Of a DNA stretch of 64,000 nt, positions 42,347 to 49,381 are shown piece by piece; within the stretch, counting starts at the first letter, position 1; every line of letters starts with the position of its first letter. Made by a program: the position numbers and the translations under genes. Under the pieces are notes generated by a model. It had not been told where the DNA came from, did not search any database, and worked only from the letters and a program-made list of their open reading frames with translations. Where the stretch lies: the NCBI RefSeq assembly GCF_008122265.1, contig NZ_CP043042.1, positions 558,001 to 622,000 on the forward strand, written 5' to 3'. The stretch is from Marinobacter fonticola. GTDB lineage: Bacteria; Pseudomonadota; Gammaproteobacteria; Pseudomonadales; Oleiphilaceae.

Positions 42347-43891
42347 ATGCCGGCAGCGAGGATTTCCATGCGACAGATCATCGAGGTCTTGCGCCTCAAG
42401 TACGAAGCGGGCCTGAGCCATGAGTGCATTGCCCGTGCCTGCGGCCTATCCAAGGGCGTGGTCGGCAAGTACGTCAGCCTGGCCACCGCTCAGGGCCTTA
42501 CCTGGCCGTTACCGGAGGGCACGGGCGAAGCTTGGCTGGAAGCCCAGCTGTTCCCGGCCAAGACACCCCCATCTCGCTTTGCTGAGCCCGACTACTTCCA
42601 GGTCCACCAGGAACTCAAGACCAAGGGCGTGACCCTGCAACTGCTGTGGGCCGAGCACGTGGAACGCCACGGCGACAAGGCTCGCCGGTACAGCCAGTTC
42701 TGCCATCACTACCGGCTCTGGCGCGGCCGGCAGCGGCGCAGCATGCGCCAGGTCCACCGGGCCGGTGAGAAGATCTTTATCGATTACTGCGGCCCCACCG
42801 TGCCGGTGGTGGACCGCAGCACCGGCGAGATGCGTAAGGCCCAGGTCTTTGTGGCCGTACTGGGTGCATCCAGCTACACCTTCGCCGAGGCTACCTGGAG
42901 CCAGAGCCTGCCGGACTGGATCGCTTCCCACCAACGGATGCTGGCGTTCTATGGTGGAGTAGCCGAATTGTTGGTGCCCGACAATCTCAAGGCAGCCGTC
43001 ACCAAGGCGGACCGATACACGCCCCAGATCAACGAGACCTACGCAGAAATGGCCGCCCATTACCAGACGGCGGTATTACCGGCACGCCCCTACAAGCCCA
43101 AAGATAAGGCAAAGGCCGAAGCCGCTGTGCTGCTGGTTGAGCGCTGGATCCTGGCCCGGTTGCGGCACCGAACGTTCTTCTCACTGGCCGAACTGAACGC
43201 AGCGATTGCAGACCTGCTACCGGCACTGAACCAGCGCCCGTTCCAGGGGCGCTCCGAAAGCCGCCAGAGCCTGTTCGAAACGCTGGACCGACCCGCGCTG
43301 AAGCCACTGCCGGCAACGCCCTACGTCTATGCCGAGTGGCGCAAGACGCGACCGGGCATCGACTACCACATCGAGATCGACAAACGGCTGTACAGCGTGC
43401 CTCACACCCTGGTGGGCGTGAAGCTGGATGTTCGGGTTACCGATACGTCCGTTGAGGTCATGCACAAAGGCCAGCGGGTGGCTCTGCACTCTCGGCATGG
43501 CAAGGGCCGCTTCGTCACCCTGACCGAGCACATGCCCAAGTCCCACCGGGCCCATCAGAACTGGTCTCCCGGGCGGTTCCTGAACTGGGCCGGGGACATC
43601 GGGCCGGCCACACTGGACGTGGTGCAGCGACAGATCAAGGATCGCCCGCATCCCGAGCATGGCTACCGGGCCTGCCTGGGGCTGTTGAACCTGAGTCGAC
43701 GTTACAGCCGTGACCGGCTGGAGCAGGCCTGTGCCCGGGCGTTGTCCATCAACTCGGCCAGTTACCAGAGCATCACCTCGATCCTGAAGCAGGGGCTGGA
43801 TCAGTTGCCTCTACCACTGAACGAGGAAGAACCGGAACTGGCTGACCTGCCCGTTCACACCAACGTTCGCGGGCCCCGCTACTACCACTGA
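42347..43891 (+). CDS. istA: IS21 transposase IstA
   Basis: 514 residues. ATG 42347 is set behind GAGGAAGGGC; the frame is open further upstream through the terminal repeats, which is not coding. Residues 1-60 are a helix-turn-helix (MRQIIEVLRLKYEAGLSHECIARACGLSKGVVGKY). The rve integrase core has KIFIDYCGPTVPVVD (first Asp), VPDNLKAAVTKADRY (second Asp) and AKAEAAVLLVERWIL (Glu). The C-terminal part holds the usual Mu-type beta region (DYHIEIDKRLYSVPHTLVG). istB follows after 14 bp. Confidence 0.95.
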   Translation: MPAARISMRQIIEVLRLKYEAGLSHECIARACGLSKGVVGKYVSLATAQGLTWPLPEGTGEAWLEAQLFPAKTPPSRFAEPDYFQVHQELKTKGVTLQLLWAEHVERHGDKARRYSQFCHHYRLWRGRQRRSMRQVHRAGEKIFIDYCGPTVPVVDRSTGEMRKAQVFVAVLGASSYTFAEATWSQSLPDWIASHQRMLAFYGGVAELLVPDNLKAAVTKADRYTPQINETYAEMAAHYQTAVLPARPYKPKDKAKAEAAVLLVERWILARLRHRTFFSLAELNAAIADLLPALNQRPFQGRSESRQSLFETLDRPALKPLPATPYVYAEWRKTRPGIDYHIEIDKRLYSVPHTLVGVKLDVRVTDTSVEVMHKGQRVALHSRHGKGRFVTLTEHMPKSHRAHQNWSPGRFLNWAGDIGPATLDVVQRQIKDRPHPEHGYRACLGLLNLSRRYSRDRLEQACARALSINSASYQSITSILKQGLDQLPLPLNEEEPELADLPVHTNVRGPRYYH

Positions 43892-43905
43892 TACCGGAGA
43901 AACTG

Positions 43906-44661
43906 ATGTTGACTCAAAACACCCTCGATACCCTGCGACAGCTCAAGCTGACCGGCATGTGCGATGCCCTGGAGCAACAACGGGCACAACCTGACACCCA
44001 TGATCTGGCGTTCGAGGAACGCCTGGCCTTGCTGATCGACCGGGAGGTCCTACACCGGGAAAACCGCCGGCTGGACCGCCTGCTGAAGGCAGCCCGGTTG
44101 CGGGTTCCGGCCTGCGTGGAAGACATCGATTACCGCCATCCACGGGGGCTGGAGCGCTCCCGCATGGCGGGCCTCGCCAGCTGTGACTGGATCCGCCAAT
44201 CCCTGAACCTGTGCATTACCGGCCCAACCGGGTGCGGCAAGACCTGGCTGGCGTGCGCCCTGGGCAACCAGGCCTGCCGGCAGGGGCTATCCGTGCGTTA
44301 CCTGCGAGTGCCGCGCCTGTTCGAACAGCTGCGCATCGCCCATGGTGATGGCAGTTACGCCCGCCTGATGAACCAGCTGTTAAAAACCGACCTGCTGATC
44401 CTGGACGACTGGGGCATGCAAAAGGTCACCGCGCAACAACGGCAAGACTTAATGGAGGTGATCGAAGACCGGCACGGCCGTGGCTCAACGCTCATTGCCA
44501 GCCAGTTACCAACCGAACACTGGCACGACTATATCGGCTCCGCCACGCTTGCAGATGCGATCCTGGACCGGCTCCTGCACGGTGCTCACCGACTCAATCT
44601 GAAGGGGGAATCACTGCGAAAGGCCAAAGCACAAAACCCGGAAACGGTTGACCCATCGTGA
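43906..44661 (+). CDS. istB: IS21 helper ATPase IstB
   Basis: A 251-residue DnaC-like AAA+ ATPase that directs IstA to targets. Walker A is GPTGCGKTWLACALG (near residues 105-119). Walker B is DLLILDDWGM (near 165). The sensor region is GSTLIASQLPTEHWHDYIG, and the arginine finger area is ILDRLLHGAHRLNLKGESLRK. Length is normal and no damage is visible. It lies in the standard istA-istB order. Confidence 0.95.
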   Translation: MLTQNTLDTLRQLKLTGMCDALEQQRAQPDTHDLAFEERLALLIDREVLHRENRRLDRLLKAARLRVPACVEDIDYRHPRGLERSRMAGLASCDWIRQSLNLCITGPTGCGKTWLACALGNQACRQGLSVRYLRVPRLFEQLRIAHGDGSYARLMNQLLKTDLLILDDWGMQKVTAQQRQDLMEVIEDRHGRGSTLIASQLPTEHWHDYIGSATLADAILDRLLHGAHRLNLKGESLRKAKAQNPETVDPS

Positions 44662-44754
44662 CCGCTCAGAGTACAAAACTGACTCCAGCGCGATGGCCGT
44701 GTGCAAGTCGGTCACGATTCCCGGAATGACCGGTCACGTTCGCCGGAATACGCA

Positions 44755-44759
44755 CGCGC
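44755..44759. repeat. Target duplication CGCGC, right side of the IS21 element
   Basis: The partner copy is at 42110-42114. Confidence 0.65.
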
Positions 44760-44805
44760 TTCTCATTAACGGCTTTCTGCGCCATCTCCCGACGACGAGA
44801 CGGCT

Positions 44806-45072
44806 TCACCACTTTTTTTCGATGGCTTCCTTGAGGATGTCCGATTTGAGCCGTTCCTCGGCGTACATTTTCTTGAGCCGACGATTCTCGTCCTCCAACT
44901 CCTTCAATCGGGCCATCATGGACGCATCCATACCACCGAACTTAGCGCGCCATTTGTAGAAGCTGGCACTGCTCATGCCGTGCTCACGACAAAGCTCTGG
45001 AACCGGAACACCGTTCTCGGCCTGCTTCAAAATCGACAGGATTTGGCTGTCGGAAAAACGTGACTTCTTCAT
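44806..45072 (-). CDS. IS3 orfA, helix-turn-helix protein
   Basis: 88 residues from ATG 45072: MKKSRFSDSQILSILKQAEN, then GVPVPELCREHGMSSASFYKW, the IS3 OrfA helix-turn-helix, followed by a leucine-zipper-like coil (MARLKELEDENRRLKKMYAEERLKSDILKEAIEKK). A slippery A-AAA-AAG heptamer sits at 44818-44812, just before the TGA stop. A -1 shift there enters orfB (VVKPSRRREM), as is normal for this family. orfB is cut shortly after by the IS21 element. Confidence 0.92.
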   Translation of the reverse strand: MKKSRFSDSQILSILKQAENGVPVPELCREHGMSSASFYKWRAKFGGMDASMMARLKELEDENRRLKKMYAEERLKSDILKEAIEKKW

Positions 45073-45143
45073 GCAGAATCTCCCTGCGGGTAGCTTACGG
45101 AAAATTCTACTTTTGAGCACCGCTAGTTTTCGGGGGGATTACC

Positions 45144-45147
45144 GATC
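45144..45147. repeat. Target duplication GATC, right side of the IS3 element
   Basis: The partner copy is at 41297-41300. Confidence 0.75.
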
Positions 45148-45574
45148 CATCTTCATTTTTTACGTACGAGTATGAGACAACTTGTTGGTGCTCATATTTT
45201 ATAATTGCACACAGTTTCTCGTTGCCTGTAGTTTTGAGTAGAAGAAACATAAGCACTCCTGGTGCAAGCCTTCTATCTTGTTTTACCTTATCTTTAAATC
45301 TTTCAGCGAGATCATGGGAGACACTGGCAAATTCATCCGTGGTGTTAAGAGTTGGGAGAGCTCTTCTCAACAATGATGGTAGGCCTGATCCCGATACAAA
45401 ATTATAGGCTGCGCCTTTTAGAGTCTCTCTTATTCTTTCTGCGAAGAACTCAACGCATTGAGGCGGGGAAACTTCAGCTAAAAATTGCGGACCAGCGTGT
45501 TCGGGGTCAACAACGTGGAAAATCATTCTCTCAATGCAGAGTTCTTCTTTTTGTTGATCTGATAGAAAGCTCAT
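45144..45574 (-). pseudogene. NdpA/NA37-like gene, 5' part (upstream of the IS insertion)
   Basis: From ATG 45574: MSFLSDQQKEELCIERMIFH, later PPQCVEFFAERIRETLKGAAYNFV, then APGVLMFLLLKTTGNEKLCAIIKYEHQQVVSYSYVKNEDGS, broken by the IS3 element. Removing the element and one GATC joins it in frame to the part at 40618, giving 369 residues (E. coli YejK/NdpA: 335). The general pattern (viral-fold-like N-terminus, FFxERIRETL, F-L-L-K strand) resembles NA37 nucleoid-associated proteins, but only weakly. The frame is open further upstream to about 46120 through what appears to be non-coding island end sequence. Confidence 0.6.
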
Positions 45575-46066
45575 AAAAAACCAATGCCCTATAGCGAGGA
45601 GTGTAATTCCTTTTGGGTACAGGTTAGCTTTGATTGTCTGATAAAGGAAGTTGTGGATGGTTTGTGTACACGACGCGTCACGCGGCGATTGCCTTAAATA
45701 AAGCTCTTTTGTCCGGCAGCTTTGGTGGGAAAAGGTCTTTTTTAGAGTTCCGCTTCGTAGATTCCCCTTTGGTGAACAATGAAGGGACATATTTGGGATA
45801 CGGAGAATAAAAAGTACCTGCGCTTTCACGCAAGCCCTTTGTAAATTTGGCCCGCCCAATAGGATCGTTAGGTAGCAGGTAGTCTCACCGCTCCGACGTT
45901 CTCTCCATATGCGTTGCAGACTCCGAGTCGAACCGTCCTTCGACGCAAGCTTGGAATGGCCTGAGAGGATAGGATGGACTCGCAACGCGTTTGGCGCGTT
46001 GCTCGGGGCTGCGCCCCGTCGTCGCGGGCTCCGACGCCCAAATTGCTGACGCAATTTGTCGAACCG
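45575..46066. other. Right end of the island before the repeat
   Basis: 492 bp without a credible gene. At about 45847-45880 there is a poor echo of the tRNA end (GCCCGCCCAATAGGAT), perhaps an older eroded attachment site. Several short GC hairpins occur at 45985-46060 (CGGGGCTGCGCCCCG; AAATTGCTGACGCAATTT). Confidence 0.4.
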
Positions 46067-46193
46067 TAGGTTCTTCATCGGCCATCCCGCAGACCAAAGT
46101 TCCATAAAAAAGCCCCGCACGCGGCGGGGCTTTTTTATGGAATATGGCGCGCCCGATAGGATTCGAACCTATGACCTTTGCCTCCGGAGGGCA
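46067..46193. repeat. Right direct repeat of the genomic island (attR-like)
   Basis: The 127-bp partner of 32728-32854; its last 49 bp are the 3' part of the intact tRNA-Arg. Confidence 0.85.
46102..46140. terminator. Terminator downstream of tRNA-Arg
   Basis: CCATAAAAAAGCCCCGC, 5-base loop, full complement. On the minus strand it lies 5 bp after the tRNA CCA end. Compared with the left copy, both sides of one pair changed together (C-G to T-A). Confidence 0.88.
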
Positions 46194-46221
46194 ACGCTCT
46201 ATCCAGCTGAGCTACGGGCGC
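46145..46221 (-). tRNA. tRNA-Arg, anticodon CCG
   Basis: 77 nt with encoded CCA. The acceptor strand GCGCCCG pairs with CGGGCGC, followed by discriminator G. The D-arm is GCTCAGCTGGATAGAGC, the anticodon stem-loop is TTGCC-CTCCGGA-GGCAA with anticodon CCG (reads CGG, Arg), and the T-arm is AGGTTCGAATCCT. It is the integration target of the island on its left. Confidence 0.97.
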
Positions 46222-46369
46222 AGAACCTGACGCCGAGGCGCCAAATTCGAGTGCGCAATCTTACGTGCGAGCCGCGTTTATGTCCAGTCCTGGTAAGGGT
46301 AGGTCGACGAAATAAAGCGTTGCGAGCGGTTACACAATTTTCACTCAAAGGTGTTGCATTTACATTCGC

Positions 46370-46390
46370 GAATAACAATAATTATCATCA
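46370..46390. promoter_or_regulatory. Fur-box-like sequence before bfd
   Basis: AATAACAATAATTATCATC at 46371-46389 resembles the Fur consensus of repeated NATWAT hexamers. It lies 32 bp before the bfd start, where iron repression is known for this gene in related bacteria. Confidence 0.65.
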
Positions 46391-46420
46391 AGATTGATCA
46401 CGGCTATGGGACTTGTTTTT

Positions 46421-46627
46421 ATGTACGTATGCCTTTGTCATGGGGTGACCGACCGCCAGATCCGTCAGGCTGCCGAAGAAGGCTGTCGCTCCATGCGTCA
46501 GCTGGGTAAGGAGATGGGTGTCGGCCGCCAATGTGGTCGCTGTGCAGCCACTGCGCGCGAGATCCTCAGGGAGTGTCAGACCGAAGAGCATATGACGCTT
46601 GCGGGCATGCTCGCCCAGCCCGCCTGA
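46421..46627 (+). CDS. bfd: Bacterioferritin-associated ferredoxin
   Basis: 68 residues. C4, C6, C38 and C41 (VCLCHGVTD; GRQCGRC) hold the [2Fe-2S] cluster of Bfd, which reduces stored ferric iron in bacterioferritin for release. ATG 46421 gives the normal start MYVCLCHGVTD; in-frame starts at 46394 (TTG) and 46406 lack support. A Fur-like box precedes it, and bfr follows 136 bp later. Confidence 0.93.
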   Translation: MYVCLCHGVTDRQIRQAAEEGCRSMRQLGKEMGVGRQCGRCAATAREILRECQTEEHMTLAGMLAQPA

Positions 46628-46763
46628 CCGCCTATCCGAAATAATGTTCTTATTGCGTCTTAATCACTGATATCACTGCGAATCATTTTCCGCTGCGATT
46701 TTTTATTGCAGGGAATAAGACTATCCTGTTGTTTTCCACGCATCGGGATAGGAGCTCGCAGCC

Positions 46764-47243
46764 ATGAAGGGCGATAAGAAGGTCATTCAGTACCTCAATA
46801 AGGTGCTCGCCAACGAACTTACGGCGATCAACCAGTACTTTCTCCACTCGCGGATGTACAAAGACTGGGGTATCACCCATCTGGCCGCGAAGGAGTATGA
46901 AGAGTCCATCGACGAGATGAAGCATGCCGATCAGCTGATCGAGCGTATTCTTTTCCTCGAAGGTTTGCCCAATCTTCAAGATCTGAACAAGCTGCTTATC
47001 GGCGAGGATGTCCAGGAGATGATCGAATGCGATCTGAAGCTGGAGCACTCCGCTCACAAGGATCTTAAAGAAGCCATCACTCACTGCGAACAGGTGAACG
47101 ACTACACTAGCCGTGCACTGTTCCGTAGCATTCTGGACAGTGAAGAAGAGCATATCGACTGGCTCGAGACACAGCTCGATATGATTGGCAAAATGGGTAT
47201 CCAGAATTATGTTCAGCTACAGAGTGGCGCTGCCGAGGGCTGA
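46764..47243 (+). CDS. bfr: Bacterioferritin
   Basis: A 159-residue 24-mer ferritin subunit. All ferroxidase ligands are present: E18, E51, H54, E94, E127 and H130. M52 is the haem ligand. Start [26 protein letters not shown] matches the family; TAGGAG lies before the ATG. With bfd upstream it forms the usual store/release pair, with its own promoter region in the 136-bp gap. Confidence 0.97.
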   Translation: MKGDKKVIQYLNKVLANELTAINQYFLHSRMYKDWGITHLAAKEYEESIDEMKHADQLIERILFLEGLPNLQDLNKLLIGEDVQEMIECDLKLEHSAHKDLKEAITHCEQVNDYTSRALFRSILDSEEEHIDWLETQLDMIGKMGIQNYVQLQSGAAEG

Positions 47244-47251
47244 ATAATGCT

Positions 47252-47280
47252 AGGTGCCGGTGTCGTGCCGGCGCCTATTT
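47252..47280 (+). terminator. Probable terminator of bfr
   Basis: AGGTGCCGG-TGTCGTG-CCGGCGCCT, a 9-bp stem with one wobble pair, followed by ATTT only; moderate strength. Confidence 0.5.
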
Positions 47281-47903
47281 CCTACCTTTTTAGAGCTACT
47301 GCCCTGCAATTGTGCCTTGTGCGGTGATGTAGCTGCGATTTTCTCCTGTTGCCCCGCTTTATCTCTTTTTAGTGTTCCGCCAGGACTTTGAATTCAATGC
47401 ATTATCCGTTGTCCTTTGAGTCCGCGTCTGCTATTTCGATGCATAGGGCACGGATATTGAATTTCTTCAGGAGCCTGGGCGTCTGCGTGTAACATTCACC
47501 CATCAGGATTGACCCGAGCCTGTCGGCGGTCCCGTACTTCGCGGGCAGATAGATGGAGGCATTCAACGACGCATTTTCAGGCGGCCCCTCAGGGAGCGGT
47601 GCCATAATCCTCGCCATTTGTTCTGGCGGTCCTGGGACGTCTACGGGAAACGCGGGTGGTCCTGTCGGCGGTATGTACTACATGGCGACCCGGGGAAAAT
47701 CCCTCTGGAGCTGGTTAAGGTATAATCCGGCGCCTATCTGGGTGGGGGTGACATCGAGCGGTTACAGGCCAGCCAGGGTCTGACGGCAAAGAAACGCAAG
47801 CCCATTGAAGGTATGATCTGTCGGGATTGTAAGTACGGGTAATCGCGCGATCCACCTAGAATGAGAGTCAAGTTCGTTATTGAAGGCGCATAAGGAGATT
47901 TTA
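47281..47903. other. Space between bfr and phosphomannomutase
   Basis: No secure gene. A leftward frame, 47402-47617 (71 codons, MARIMAPLPEGPPENAS start), is listed separately. A TATAAT box stands at 47721-47726 without a clear -35. A rightward stretch ending KPIEGMICRDCKYG (stop near 47842) looks protein-like but has no usable start. Confidence 0.4.
47402..47617 (-). CDS. Possible small protein, unknown
   Basis: 71 residues, hydrophilic C-terminal half (KKFNIRALCIEIADADSKDNG). No ribosome-binding site is evident, and the same frame is open and proline-rich upstream to a TAG near 47700. I recognise no family. It may be spurious. Confidence 0.25.
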   Translation of the reverse strand: MARIMAPLPEGPPENASLNASIYLPAKYGTADRLGSILMGECYTQTPRLLKKFNIRALCIEIADADSKDNG

Positions 47904-49259
47904 ATGGCCTATTCATGCTTCAAAGCATATGACATTCGTGGTCGGATTCCCGACCAGATCAACCCAGAATTGGCCGAGCGCATTGGACGCGCCTACATTG
48001 CCGTCACTGGGGCCAAAAAAGTGATCGTGGGGTACGACATCCGGCTTTCCAGTCCGGAAATGGCCGAGGCGCTATCCAAAGGATTGATGGCCGCCGGCGC
48101 GGACGTCTACGACATCGGCCTGTGTGGCACCGAGCAGGTTTACTTTGCCACCAGTCATTACAAGATGGACGGGGGCATCATGGTGACTGCGAGTCACAAC
48201 CCCAAGGATTACAACGGCATGAAGCTGGTGCGGGAAGACTCCAGGCCGATCAGTAACGATACCGGCCTGCGGGATATCCATGATCGCCTCGACGATACGT
48301 TCGAAGACGCGGCGACGTCGGGCACCTATCACACGCTCGCCGCCGAAGAGGATTACCTCGAACACCTGCTGGGCTATATCGACAGTGCGAGTCTCAAGCC
48401 GCTGGATATTGTGGTGAATGCGGGCAACGGCGGTGCCGGGCGGGTGATCGACAAGCTGGAATCCAAACTGCCTTTCAATTTCATCAAGCTGCTGAACGAG
48501 CCGGATGGCAACTTCCCCAACGGTGTGCCGAACCCGATTCTGCCGGAGAACCGGGAAATCACCGAAGCCGCCGTGAAGTCGAACCATGCGGATATGGGTA
48601 TCGCCTGGGATGGCGACTACGACCGCTGCTTCTTCTGGGATGAAAACGGTCGCTTTATTGAGGGTTACTACATCGTGGGTCTGCTGGCGGACCAGTTTCT
48701 ACGCAAGCACGGTAAAGGCGGTGCGGTGATTCATGACCCCCGTCTGGTGTGGAATACGCTGGATCTGGTAGAACAAGCCGGGGGCCGTGCCGTCGAAAGC
48801 AAGACGGGGCACGCGTTCATCAAAGAACGGATGCGTGCTGAGGACGCCTTGTACGGCGGTGAAATGAGTGCGCACCATTATTTTAAGGATTTCGCCTACT
48901 GCGATAGCGGTATGATCCCCTGGTTGTTGCTGGCTGAACGCCTTTGCCAGTCCGGTCAGACCCTCTCCTCCCTGATCGATGCCCGGATCGATGCCTATCC
49001 GGCCAGCGGCGAGATTAACCGCACGATTAACAATCCGCCGGAAGTCATCAAAGCGATTGAAGAGAAGTACAGCGGCGATGCGGAATCCATTAGCCATGTA
49101 GACGGCTTGAGCGTGGCCTTCAAAGATTGGCGCTTTAATTTGCGCATGTCCAACACTGAGCCGGTCGTGCGTCTGAATGTGGAGTCCAAGGGTGACAAGG
49201 CCTTAATGGAAGGGAAGACCGAGCAATTGCTGAAGGAATTGGATGAACTGAACGTTTAA
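47904..49259 (+). CDS. manB: Phosphomannomutase / phosphoglucomutase
   Basis: A 451-residue alpha-D-phosphohexomutase of the CpsG/ManB type, making mannose-1-phosphate for GDP-mannose sugars. The active serine is S97 (TASHNPKDYNGMKL). The metal loop is DGDYDRCFFWDE near 237, the sugar-binding loop is GEMSAHHYFKDF near 325, and the phosphate-binding loop is RMSNTEPVVRLN near 420. ATG 47904 is set behind AAGGAG. It stands alone, not in an obvious polysaccharide cluster. Confidence 0.93.
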   Translation: MAYSCFKAYDIRGRIPDQINPELAERIGRAYIAVTGAKKVIVGYDIRLSSPEMAEALSKGLMAAGADVYDIGLCGTEQVYFATSHYKMDGGIMVTASHNPKDYNGMKLVREDSRPISNDTGLRDIHDRLDDTFEDAATSGTYHTLAAEEDYLEHLLGYIDSASLKPLDIVVNAGNGGAGRVIDKLESKLPFNFIKLLNEPDGNFPNGVPNPILPENREITEAAVKSNHADMGIAWDGDYDRCFFWDENGRFIEGYYIVGLLADQFLRKHGKGGAVIHDPRLVWNTLDLVEQAGGRAVESKTGHAFIKERMRAEDALYGGEMSAHHYFKDFAYCDSGMIPWLLLAERLCQSGQTLSSLIDARIDAYPASGEINRTINNPPEVIKAIEEKYSGDAESISHVDGLSVAFKDWRFNLRMSNTEPVVRLNVESKGDKALMEGKTEQLLKELDELNV

Positions 49260-49287
49260 AGGCCCTTCGCTTCGCCGTTACGAAAAG

Positions 49288-49315
49288 CGCCCGGATTAGT
49301 CCGGGCGTTTTTTTG
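49288..49315 (+). terminator. Terminator of manB
   Basis: CGCCCGGA-TTAG-TCCGGGCG, then TTTTTTT; a perfect 8-bp stem. Confidence 0.92.
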
Positions 49316-49381
49316 TGGGTCTCGCTGAAGTAACTGACGTGTTCACTTTACCTGCATTGGACTTTCGCGATGGGCGAGCCT

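Larger units (their letters stand above)
42115..44754 (+). mobile_element. IS21-family insertion sequence
   Basis: 2,640 bp. Both ends start TGC(A/G)TATTCCGGC, then repeated CGTGACCG words follow inward: several copies at the left end (42133-42270) and three at the right (44658-44740), the multiple terminal repeats of IS21. It carries istA and istB and is flanked by CGCGC. It is inserted in orfB of the IS3 element. Both genes look intact, so it may still be active. Confidence 0.9.
41301..45143 (-). mobile_element. IS3-family insertion sequence, itself interrupted
   Basis: The ends are imperfect inverted repeats starting GGTAATCCCCCCG and including TCAAAAGTAGA further in. A 4-bp duplication GATC flanks it. 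Removing the nested IS21 element and its 5-bp repeat leaves 1,198 bp, the normal IS3 size. Its genes read leftward: orfA 44806-45072 and orfB split between about 44820-44755 and 42114-41340. It interrupts the NdpA-like gene. Confidence 0.9.
32728..46193. mobile_element. Genomic island at tRNA-Arg(CCG)
   Basis: About 13.4 kb bounded by 127-bp direct repeats. The right copy holds the 3' part of an intact tRNA, and the left copy is the truncated duplicate, the usual footprint of a tyrosine integrase acting in the anticodon arm. Cargo: RHS protein and partner, a dead XRE regulator, an NdpA-like/membrane-protein cassette and nested insertion sequences. Base use in 38.9-41.3 kb is clearly more AT-rich than in the flanks. 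No integrase gene is present, so the island is decayed or was mobilised in trans. Confidence 0.8.

Noticed and set aside
32855..46066. Integrase gene within the island
   Set aside because: Searched by eye for tyrosine- or serine-recombinase motifs; only the IS3 and IS21 transposases are present.
45575..46120. Upstream extension of the NdpA-like frame (about 180 more codons)
   Set aside because: It would cross the tRNA-linked repeat and terminator; the natural start is ATG 45574.
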